From Bacteroidota bacterium (GTDB taxonomy: Bacteria; Bacteroidota; Bacteroidia; 2-12-FULL-35-15): 64,000 nucleotides of DNA. The notes under the pieces are model-generated. The model made no database searches, had not been told where the DNA came from, and saw only the letters and a program-made list of their open reading frames with translations. Made by a program: the position numbers and the translations under genes. Location of the stretch: contig JAHEXZ010000019.1 in assembly GCA_023251835.1 (NCBI GenBank), positions 1 through 64,000 of the forward strand, in the 5' to 3' direction. This document shows positions 52,756-60,876 of the stretch, piece by piece; position 1 is the stretch's first letter; each line of letters starts with the position of its first letter.

Positions 52756-53724
52756 TTAATTCATTGCATTTGTTTGAATTTTGTTTGTATATTCCTTAGC
52801 AATAGCTATTACCCAGGCTTCTATGTTTGAATCAGGAAGAATTGCATCGGGTTTATAAAGAACTTTTTCACTATTATTTTTTACTTTTTCAATACCACCA
52901 CCAATAATTTTTATCTGAAAATTTTCATCATGTGCCACAAGAACGGGAATAACAAGGGCAACTTCTTTTTTCTTAAGCACATTGTTTATAGTTTTTGTGG
53001 TTTCTTCGGGGTTATAGCGGGCAATATGTCCGCACCAACCATACGTATGTTCTGTAATTCCTTTATGTTGTTTTACAAATTCTGCTACTTTATTGAACAG
53101 TTCACCCCACTCTTTATCATAGGTTTCATCACCGTATCCAATAAGAACCAATCCTTCTTTTTCAGGATTTTTTGATAACGCTTCCGTACGTCTTAATACA
53201 TTTTTTTGTAAGATGTCAGTAAAGTCTAACAATGGAGTCATGTGCGTTTTGGCTTTAGGCGTGTAACGTTCTATCTTTTCAATTTTTAGCATTTCCATTG
53301 ATTGAGGATCTTCTTTTTGCCCTATAATTGTTGGAATATCTTCAAATGAGTGAGGACTAACGGTTAAGAATACCGGAACAATTATTATATCGGTGAAACC
53401 TTCTTTATCAAACTCTTTTAAGCGTGTGGCAATTGACGGTTCAGTATATTCCATGAAAGCGGTTTTGATTCCTTTTACCTCACCACTTTTTAAAACGGAG
53501 TCAGTGACATTTTTTTCGAGCTCTAATAACGCATTTCTCCATGTCTCGGAACGTGAGCCATGATTAACCAACAAAAGGCCAATCTTTTGGTTTTCAGATT
53601 CTACTGATGCTTTTAATTTATCATTTGTACTGTCGGTTTGGCAGGAATGAAAGGTAATGATAATTAATAAGGCACTTAAAACGTTAAGGGCAGTTTTAAT
53701 TTTTTTTGATTTTATATTTTCCAT
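52756..53724 (-). CDS. sirohydrochlorin cobaltochelatase-like (CbiX/CbiK) lipoprotein; start at 53724 preferred over 53754
   Basis: Lipobox-like IIITFHSCQTDS; GLLLVNHGSRSETWRNALLELEKNV; VPVFLTVSPHSFEDIPTIIG; HIARYNPEETTKTI. Confidence 0.75.
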   Translation of the reverse strand: MENIKSKKIKTALNVLSALLIIITFHSCQTDSTNDKLKASVESENQKIGLLLVNHGSRSETWRNALLELEKNVTDSVLKSGEVKGIKTAFMEYTEPSIATRLKEFDKEGFTDIIIVPVFLTVSPHSFEDIPTIIGQKEDPQSMEMLKIEKIERYTPKAKTHMTPLLDFTDILQKNVLRRTEALSKNPEKEGLVLIGYGDETYDKEWGELFNKVAEFVKQHKGITEHTYGWCGHIARYNPEETTKTINNVLKKKEVALVIPVLVAHDENFQIKIIGGGIEKVKNNSEKVLYKPDAILPDSNIEAWVIAIAKEYTNKIQTNAMN

Positions 53725-53764
53725 AGGGGGATTGAAGATATTATTGCATTGCATTAGTTCTATT

Positions 53765-53823
53765 GTTATACTTCGGCTGAATGAGTTTGGAAATAAAATG
53801 CAAACCCATTCACTCAGTATATA
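53765..53823. repeat. dispersed hairpin repeat, copy 2
   Basis: gttatacttcggctgaatgagtttgg...caaacccattcactcagtatata; same arms as copy 1. Confidence 0.7.
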
Positions 53824-53850
53824 TTACAAAGATATTACGATTTAGAAATG

Positions 53851-54050
53851 ATACCAATACCATAAAAATGGTAATTTGGAAAAAGAATGAAAAACTATTT
53901 AGCTATTCAGTAATCGAAAGTAATATCGATACGGTATCTGTAATAGTCCAATGCGCATAAGGCTTTTGGCCTATAACAGCTACTCTATCGGCATTAACCA
54001 TTCTAAAGTTTAAAATGCCCTTTGGACTATTTTGAACTAAGAATTGGTAT
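53851..54050. repeat. 200-bp non-coding element bounded by ATACCAAT / ATTGGTAT with internal AATAGTCCAA / TTGGACTATT arms
   Basis: ATACCAAT 53851-53858, ATTGGTAT 54043-54050; AATAGTCCAA 53942-53951, TTGGACTATT 54022-54031. Confidence 0.5.
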
Positions 54051-54056
54051 AATAAG

Positions 54057-54557
54057 CTACTGCTCTATTTTTAACTTATTTATCGCTTTTAATGGGCCGG
54101 GACAATGCTGCGAGTGGCAATTTGCACAAGCTGTAATTACTGCATTGTAATTTTGGGTGAGTTCTCCTTTAGGCGAGTTATAAAGGGTTTGAAGACTATT
54201 GATATAATTAGTTGCAAAACCCTCAAATGATTCTTTTTTTGTATCTGAGTCGGTTGGTGTTGCGGTGTGTATTTTTAAAAATTCTTCCGGAAATTTTTCC
54301 GGCAACTCTCTCTTTTTAATTTTTTCTTTCAGGCTTTCGGCAGAACTCTTCATTTCCCGCATCAGTAAAGCCAGCTCACTGTCACCATTCGGGTTAAGTG
54401 GCTTTTCAGAACAGGAAATTTTAGTTGTTTCTGCTTCTTTGACAGGTTGTTTTTCATTGCCGGTACATTGGGAAAGCAACAAAACAACAGACATTAAAAA
54501 CAGAACAACAGAAAGTTTATTTTTTAGGGGCTGCTTCATTTTGTAAAATAACACCAT
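54057..54557 (-). CDS. c-type cytochrome-like lipoprotein
   Basis: Lipobox (VVLLLSQCTGNE) and CANCH heme c motif (VITACANCHSQHCPGPLKAI). Confidence 0.75.
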   Translation of the reverse strand: MVLFYKMKQPLKNKLSVVLFLMSVVLLLSQCTGNEKQPVKEAETTKISCSEKPLNPNGDSELALLMREMKSSAESLKEKIKKRELPEKFPEEFLKIHTATPTDSDTKKESFEGFATNYINSLQTLYNSPKGELTQNYNAVITACANCHSQHCPGPLKAINKLKIEQ

Positions 54558-55029
54558 TTGCTTCGAATGATATATTTATTTCAGGTTCTGTAATTTTTGC
54601 AATTTCTTCTTTTGTTTGTCCGGCATCTTCGGCATAATGCTGTAGCTCTGCAACCGATGTAGTATCTCTATATGCAAGACCTTCAATAAAAACAGTTTTT
54701 CCTGCTGCGTCTTTTGGCATAAAAAAGGCGTAATCCTTAAAACGAACCTTCATTGACTGGTTGTTTCCAATACTCAGGTTCATCCAGCAACCTTTTTTCT
54801 GGCAAACGTCTTCAATAGTTCCGGTAAGTTTTATTTCTATCGAATCTTTTCCATTCATTTTTGCAATAAGCTGGTCAGCACTGATGGCTGCATCCTGAGT
54901 AATACTGTCACCAAAATATTCCAATGTTAATCCGGCTGCTGCTATTTGCTCATTGTTCTCGGGCTGGTGATTGGTACAGGCTGTGAGTAGAGTGATACCA
55001 AGTGCTGAAAGAAATACTGTATTTTTCAT
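54517..55029 (-). CDS. DUF4920-like lipoprotein
   Basis: Lipobox (TLLTACTNHQ); FGDSITQDAAISADQLIAKMNGKDSIEIKLTGTIEDVCQKKGCWMNL. Confidence 0.75.
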   Translation of the reverse strand: MKNTVFLSALGITLLTACTNHQPENNEQIAAAGLTLEYFGDSITQDAAISADQLIAKMNGKDSIEIKLTGTIEDVCQKKGCWMNLSIGNNQSMKVRFKDYAFFMPKDAAGKTVFIEGLAYRDTTSVAELQHYAEDAGQTKEEIAKITEPEINISFEANGVILQNEAAPKK

Positions 55030-55161
55030 TGTTTTTAAGTTATGCGTTAAATAAAACAGGGCACAAAAGTAGAAATATTTATATATACTACACGTATAAA
55101 TAAAGTAAAACTTTCACTGATTATAGATTCTGAAAAAGAGAGCAGTTATATATTCCAGGTA

Positions 55162-55926
55162 TCAATCCGAAAGGTTGGCAATTTTTACAAGTTCTTTATT
55201 ATTTAAAATTTTAATCTTTTTTCCGATAAGATTAACAACTTTACTTTTATGAAATTCAGATAGAACTCTTATAGCGGTTTCTGTGGTAGTTCCGGCAATG
55301 TTGCCTATGCTTTCACGTGTAAGAACGGTGTTTATAGTTAAGTTATCCGGTTCTAACCCAAAAAATTCCTTTAACATCAATATAGTTTCTGCAATTCGTT
55401 CCCGTACCTGTTTCTGAACCATGTTTACAGCCTTTTGCTCGGCATTTTTTAAATCGGACGATAGTAACTTGATAATTTGTATGGAAAGCGATGGGTTTGC
55501 AATAATCTGGTTTTGATAAGTTGCCTTAGGAAAAAAACATATTAGCGAATCTTCTATTGCTGTGGCTGAAGCATGATAATTGTCTTCGCTTAAAAGAGCA
55601 CGGTAACCTATAACATTACCTTTTTTGGCAAGACGTAAAATCTGCTCTTTACCATCGTGCCCGAGTTTATGAATCTTTACTTTTCCTGAATACATACAGT
55701 ATAATCCATGCGGATAGTTCCCTTCATAAAAAATAATCTGTCCTTTTTTATAGGAAATATGCGATTTACTTTCCGAGAGAGCAGACAATTCCAGTTTGTT
55801 TAAAACACAAAAAATGGAATTAACCGATGACTCACACTTATCACATGGTGGAACTTCTTTTTGTTTATTTTTAGGAATCAACATTGCTGAACATTTAGTA
55901 TACGCAAAATTGTGGTTATTTATCAT
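55162..55926 (-). CDS. Crp/Fnr-family transcriptional regulator with N-terminal Cys cluster
   Basis: 254 aa; CDKCESSVNSIFC, cNMP-like barrel (GNYPHGLYCMYSGKVKIHKLG), HTH (LTRESIGNIAGTTTETAIRVLSEF). Confidence 0.88.
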   Translation of the reverse strand: MINNHNFAYTKCSAMLIPKNKQKEVPPCDKCESSVNSIFCVLNKLELSALSESKSHISYKKGQIIFYEGNYPHGLYCMYSGKVKIHKLGHDGKEQILRLAKKGNVIGYRALLSEDNYHASATAIEDSLICFFPKATYQNQIIANPSLSIQIIKLLSSDLKNAEQKAVNMVQKQVRERIAETILMLKEFFGLEPDNLTINTVLTRESIGNIAGTTTETAIRVLSEFHKSKVVNLIGKKIKILNNKELVKIANLSD

Positions 55927-55933
55927 AATAAAA

Positions 55934-55949
55934 TATGATGTAAATCATA
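55934..55949. promoter_or_regulatory. FNR-like palindrome TATGAT-GTAA-ATCATA
   Basis: Perfect 6+4+6 dyad just upstream of the Crp/Fnr gene. Confidence 0.5.
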
Positions 55950-56022
55950 AAACCGCCAAAGATGTGTGATTTTTTGATGTTTTGTGAATCAATGTATGAA
56001 GCATAAACGTAGAGGAGATTTC

Positions 56023-56484
56023 TCACTCAATTCGGCTTGTTCTTCTTATTAGAGCCTCTTTGTATTGTTTTTTTTCTGTTTCGGTGATAGGTTTTAGTGG
56101 AGGAACAGCAGTTGGTCTTGCATTAGCATCAAGTGCAACAAATGTAAAATAAGCTTTATTGGCCAGTGTAGGTTTTAGTTCAGGAAGACGTTTAGTCCAT
56201 ACTTCAGCATAAATCTCCATAGACGTTTTAAAAGCTCTTGTAATTTTTGCTTTTATTGTTAGTATATCTCCCAGCTTTGCCGGTGCTTTAAAAGATACCT
56301 TATCAATAGATGCTGTTACAGCTATCTTGCTTGAATGTGTTTGAGCACAAATAGCGCAGGCTATATCCATTAGCTGTATAATTCTTCCTCCCTGTATTAT
56401 ACCCATAGGATTAGTATCATTCGGAAAAACAACTTCCGTCATAATAATTTCTGAATCCCCTGGTGTTTTTATTGGTTTACTCAT
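56023..56484 (-). CDS. acyl-CoA thioesterase (hotdog fold)
   Basis: 153 aa; EVVFPNDTNPMGIIQGGRIIQLMDIACAICAQTHS. Confidence 0.88.
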   Translation of the reverse strand: MSKPIKTPGDSEIIMTEVVFPNDTNPMGIIQGGRIIQLMDIACAICAQTHSSKIAVTASIDKVSFKAPAKLGDILTIKAKITRAFKTSMEIYAEVWTKRLPELKPTLANKAYFTFVALDANARPTAVPPLKPITETEKKQYKEALIRRTSRIE

Positions 56485-56917
56485 ATTTATTTACAGAAAC
56501 CGGAGCTTCCCAGATTATTTTTTTTCCCAACCCCAGTGTATTGTCTGTCATTTTTACATGCAAAAGTTTTATGCCCCATAGTTCTCCCTTCATTGGTAAA
56601 GCAAATGGAAACATCTTATAATAGGCTCTTTTCGCTTTTACAGATAAGCTGCCGGTAAACGTCATAAACTTTCCTGTAAACTGGATTCCTTTTATAGTTC
56701 CTATTTTGCTTACATCGGGAATAATTGTGCCTGCAACGTTGTTATTAAGCAGGGCATTGCAAATGTGCAGTGTTTCTCTTGCAGATTTGAATACAAGAAG
56801 ATTATCGCTTTCTAAGTATGCATAAAAACAATTAGCGCAATAAGGACTATCATTCACTGCAGTACACAAAGTCATATTTTTCTGGCTTTCTATAAAAGAA
56901 ACTATTTTTTTATCCAT
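56477..56917 (-). CDS. pyridoxamine 5'-phosphate oxidase-like flavin-binding protein
   Basis: 146 aa; MTLCTAVNDSPYCANCFYAYLESDNLLVFKSARETLH. Confidence 0.7.
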   Translation of the reverse strand: MDKKIVSFIESQKNMTLCTAVNDSPYCANCFYAYLESDNLLVFKSARETLHICNALLNNNVAGTIIPDVSKIGTIKGIQFTGKFMTFTGSLSVKAKRAYYKMFPFALPMKGELWGIKLLHVKMTDNTLGLGKKIIWEAPVSVNKYE

Positions 56918-56924
56918 ACTATGC

Positions 56925-57158
56925 TTATAACTTTTTTATTTGTATACAATTTACGGGGCAGTTAACTACTGCTTTTTTATTTTCTTCCAGCTCATCATCA
57001 CCAACAGTTATTAAATAAGTGTCTTTTACTTTTTTACCACCTATTAAAACACTTTTCCCGTCTTTTCTTGACATTCTCCATCTTGAATAAGAGGCTTCAG
57101 CACAAGCATAACATCCGATACATTTATTCCGATACTGAATTATCTGTATCATTTGCAT
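56925..57158 (-). CDS. 4Fe-4S ferredoxin-like protein
   Basis: 77 aa; CIGCYACAEAS ... VNCPVNCIQIKKL. Confidence 0.75.
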   Translation of the reverse strand: MQMIQIIQYRNKCIGCYACAEASYSRWRMSRKDGKSVLIGGKKVKDTYLITVGDDELEENKKAVVNCPVNCIQIKKL

Positions 57159-58383
57159 TTATAATTTTATATAATTTATCAGACGGGCGTATTTTATCTT
57201 TTAAGGGCATGGAAAACACATCACCCTTCTTTACACAATTCACAGCAGCGTCCTGTACCCGTAATTCTTCTACCTTGGTTTGAATTACACCAGTTGTTGG
57301 CCCTGTTATCAATACGGTATCTCCAACCGAAAGCTGGTTAGATTCTAATTTAAATTCACCGGCTTTCTTCTGGCTGTAATATTTCATTCCTTTGCCAACA
57401 TATATTTTTCTTTGTGTAGCCTTTGAACCATATTCATCAGTCCATTCGCCCATTGTTTTTCCTAAATAATATCCTTCCCAGAATCCCCTGTTGAAAACGG
57501 TTGATAATTCTTTTTTCCATTCGGAAACACGTTTTTCGTTATAAGTTTCCTTGTAATAGGAATCGATAGCTTCACGGTAACATTTAGTTGTTGTATATAC
57601 ATAATCAGCAGAACGTCCTCTTCCTTCAATCTTTAAAATGTCAATACCACTTTCAATCAGTTTATCAATAAAGTCGATGGTGCATAAATCTTTTGCTGAC
57701 ATGATGTATTCATTATCAACTTCAAATTCAATTCCTTCTTCTTTATCTTTTACAACATAAGCTCTTCTGCAATTTTGAATACATGCTCCCCTGTTTGCTG
57801 AAGCATAATTGGAATGCAGACTTAAATAACATTTGCCTGATATGGCCATGCATAAGGCCCCATGTGCAAATAGTTCAATCTTAATAAGCTCTCCGGAAGG
57901 ACCTTTGATATTATAACGCTTTATTTGTTTAACAATATCTCCAACTTGCCGTAGGGTCAATTCTCTGGCTAATACAACAGTATCTGCATATTCTGAATAA
58001 AACTTTATGCTTTCTATATTGCTGACATTTGCCTGTGTAGATATATGAACCGGCATTTCTGCTTTTTTGGCATGATATAAAACTGCCTGGTCGCTGGCAA
58101 TTACGGCACTGATTCGATTTTCCTTTGCCACTTTTATGATATTCTTCATTAAAGAAATATCATGGTCATAGATGATTGTATTTAATGTAAGATATGTTTT
58201 TACCTTTTGTTTTGAACAGATTTTAGAGATTTCAGCCAAATCATCAGTAGAAAAATTATTACTTGACCTTGCCCGCATATTTAATTGTTCAATTCCAAAA
58301 TAAACAGCATCTGCTCCACCCTGAATAGCAGCTTTTAAAGATTCAAACGATCCTGCCGGAGACATTAATTCTACTCGTTTCAT
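57124..58383 (-). CDS. peptidase U32 family protein
   Basis: 419 aa; VELMSPAGSFESLKAAIQGGADAVYFG; ELFAHGALCMAISGKCYLSLHSNYASANRGACIQNCRRAY. Confidence 0.9.
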   Translation of the reverse strand: MKRVELMSPAGSFESLKAAIQGGADAVYFGIEQLNMRARSSNNFSTDDLAEISKICSKQKVKTYLTLNTIIYDHDISLMKNIIKVAKENRISAVIASDQAVLYHAKKAEMPVHISTQANVSNIESIKFYSEYADTVVLARELTLRQVGDIVKQIKRYNIKGPSGELIKIELFAHGALCMAISGKCYLSLHSNYASANRGACIQNCRRAYVVKDKEEGIEFEVDNEYIMSAKDLCTIDFIDKLIESGIDILKIEGRGRSADYVYTTTKCYREAIDSYYKETYNEKRVSEWKKELSTVFNRGFWEGYYLGKTMGEWTDEYGSKATQRKIYVGKGMKYYSQKKAGEFKLESNQLSVGDTVLITGPTTGVIQTKVEELRVQDAAVNCVKKGDVFSMPLKDKIRPSDKLYKIINANDTDNSVSE

Positions 58384-58546
58384 CTGTTTATTTTTATTTT
58401 TTAATTATTGTCAGTACCTGTTCCGAATTTAATTCGGAATGGAATGTCCATAAATAACCGTTGCCGGTTGGTATGATAATACTTGTGGACATTTCATAAT
58501 TTTTCTTTGAAACGCTAAATATGGCGTTTTTTTAGTGAAAAAGAAA

Positions 58547-58560
58547 ATGATTTATATCAA
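58547..58560. promoter_or_regulatory. FNR-like dyad ATGAT-TTAT-ATCAA
   Basis: One mismatch to TTGAT-N4-ATCAA; upstream of the U32/ferredoxin/PNPOx/thioesterase run. Confidence 0.4.
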
Positions 58561-58564
58561 TTTA

Positions 58565-58736
58565 AGAGGTTGTTTAAATTTATTTTATGAAAATATTATA
58601 GCGTATTTTTGAGCGAAACGAGGCAAATTTTGCAGCCATAGTGGACGAACTATGGCGAAAAATTTAACGAAGTTGCAGCCAAAAAGACGCATAAGAATAA
58701 AATTAAATAAATTTTAAACAACCTCTAAAGGTAATA
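58565..58736. mobile_element. MITE-like element, 172 bp, imperfect terminal inverted repeats
   Basis: AGAGGTTGTTTAAATTTATTTTA ... TAAATAAATTTTAAACAACCTCT with internal CCATAG/CTATGG dyad. Confidence 0.65.
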
Positions 58737-58844
58737 CCAGTATAGTGTAGAAAATTACTTCCCGAAACGCTATATCAATTGGTATTAAATAACTGATGTT
58801 ACGCAAAATTTATATCTAATTCAGAATATCTCTATATTTCCACC

Positions 58845-58926
58845 TGTCATTTCGAACGCAGTGAGAAATCCTGTCAATCAATTGCAAAGATTTCTCTTCC
58901 TGCTTTCAGCAGGATTCGAAATGACA
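58845..58926. repeat. 82-bp element bounded by a perfect 12-bp inverted repeat TGTCATTTCGAA / TTCGAAATGACA
   Basis: 58845-58856 and 58915-58926. Confidence 0.75.
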
Positions 58927-59080
58927 ATGATTATGATTATGAATTATTTAAAGCAGTCATTTTTATTGTCTTTTTGAGAAAATTACCCTTTATCAATTCT
59001 TTTGTCCATTACAAGTATAAAAGTCTATCATTTTTAAATCTTTTTCTTTGCGTAACATGAGTGAAATAACGATGAAGGAA

Positions 59081-60298
59081 TTAGTTTGAACGTAAACGGC
59101 TGGCAATCAATAAAACTATTCCCGCAACTATTAAAAGGTTTACATAAAATAACAATGAAGAGTAATAATATCCTATCATACTTTTTGCTATCCATGTTGA
59201 TATTGCCTGCATAAAAATGAGCAATTCGTTTAATATGAATCCCAGTAAAATAAGAGTCATGCCCGTTTTATTATTCCTGTTTAAATCAAGTTCTTTATGA
59301 CTAACTAAAAATGCAAACAGGAAGAGCGAAACAAAACCAATAAACACCAAATGTAAATATCCTATGGTAAAACCTCTGATTTGATACGCTAAATCAGCAA
59401 AATAATGGAATGCAGTAAAAAATTGCAAAATTACTTTGATACAGAAACAAAACAAGGAGAAGCACATAAGAAAATATACCCAACCACTAAATTTACTTTT
59501 TATTTCGAATTTTTTGTCCGCTATTAATGATAAAAATATGATTAACGCAGTGAGTTGTATAAAAGCTGAAACTCCTGCTATAATATAGATACTTACGTGT
59601 GGTTTCGTCCATAAAACAGAAAGGAGATAAGAAGGAATAACAGATATAAATAGTAAGCCCCGCAATAAATTCCCTTTTTTTACTGAGAAACTAATGGTAT
59701 TGTTTTCCAGCATCCTGAAAAATAAACCCAATATGGCAAAACTAAACCAACCATTATACTGAAAGTGTAAATAAAAATAAATGGCATTATAATACAAATC
59801 ACTTTTTCCTCCATTGGCCGAAAGAATTGGCCCAAGGCTAAAAGGCCCCAGCGAAGAGATGACCATAAAAAACAATCCTGCTTTGATAAATTTGAATGAC
59901 AAACGTTGTTTGTTATCAGGATTGAGGCTTGCATCTTTTAAAAACTGATAGGTGAACCCAAAAGAAGTAAGTATATGTAAAGTAGAAAATGCAATAGAAA
60001 ATAATCCATACCCCTGAATGGGGAAACTCAGTAACATTCCGATGTTAGCTGCTTGCGTGAGCCAAAACAGAGATTGGTAAATTTTATTGCTTTGCTTTTG
60101 AGGACTTAAAAATGAATAAATGAGAAGCGCAAATAATATATTATAGACCCATCCCAGGAAGGCAATATGAGAGTGGGTATGAAGAAGATTACTGTAGTTG
60201 AATCCTAATGATACGAACCCCATAAGCCGGAGAACACTTCCCAGGAGTGCTGTTATCAAAAGGTATAAAAGAGAAGTGTTTAACCAGGTTTTGTTCAT
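59081..60298 (-). CDS. heme-copper oxidase subunit I-like / NnrS-like polytopic membrane protein
   Basis: 405 aa, about 12 TM helices; LLHTHSHIAFLGWVYNILFALL; YFYLHFQYNGWFSFAILG; IGYLHLVFIGFVSLFLFAFLVSH. Confidence 0.6.
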   Translation of the reverse strand: MNKTWLNTSLLYLLITALLGSVLRLMGFVSLGFNYSNLLHTHSHIAFLGWVYNILFALLIYSFLSPQKQSNKIYQSLFWLTQAANIGMLLSFPIQGYGLFSIAFSTLHILTSFGFTYQFLKDASLNPDNKQRLSFKFIKAGLFFMVISSLGPFSLGPILSANGGKSDLYYNAIYFYLHFQYNGWFSFAILGLFFRMLENNTISFSVKKGNLLRGLLFISVIPSYLLSVLWTKPHVSIYIIAGVSAFIQLTALIIFLSLIADKKFEIKSKFSGWVYFLMCFSLFCFCIKVILQFFTAFHYFADLAYQIRGFTIGYLHLVFIGFVSLFLFAFLVSHKELDLNRNNKTGMTLILLGFILNELLIFMQAISTWIAKSMIGYYYSSLLFYVNLLIVAGIVLLIASRLRSN

Positions 60299-60876
60299 AG
60301 CTGATTATTTGCTCTAAAGGTATTTATATTTTTACTTGTATATAATTTGTTTTTTAAAGGTTAGATGGCTTTCACCCTTAATTTCCCCTGATAACAGGGA
60401 AAGAGATGTTCAGTTGCAGTTCCCCCGACCAGCCATAAAAAACAATAGGGTTAAGATCAAATATATTTTATTTTCTGACCTGCGTCAACATTGCGATGCT
60501 CTCTGTAAGCTTGGCGACAGCCATTTAATAATGGAAAAAATTGCGAAAGAAATAATATGATGGGTTTTTCAGAAAGAGATGACAAAAATATAAAACACTA
60601 AGATCAAAAAAACATGAAAACAAAAACTCGCAAATAAAAATACGAAGTCACTTTATTTTTTACCAATACATTTCATCCACTCAAACAAAGTTGCACACAT
60701 GGCCATAGTAACTTTTTCTGTACCCTGTTCGTCCGTCTGAATAAGTGATTTTATATTTTTGATAAGAATTTTCATCTTGAACAATATTTTATGAAAGTAG
60801 GAGTTATTGCAATAATTTTAAAATTAAAATTGACTAAAAAAGCATAATTTCATAGGATTAGTAGCTTTAATATTCT

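Noticed and set aside
60336-60560. 74-aa + strand ORF
   Set aside because: No recognisable motif, no promoter, composition suggests chance ORF.
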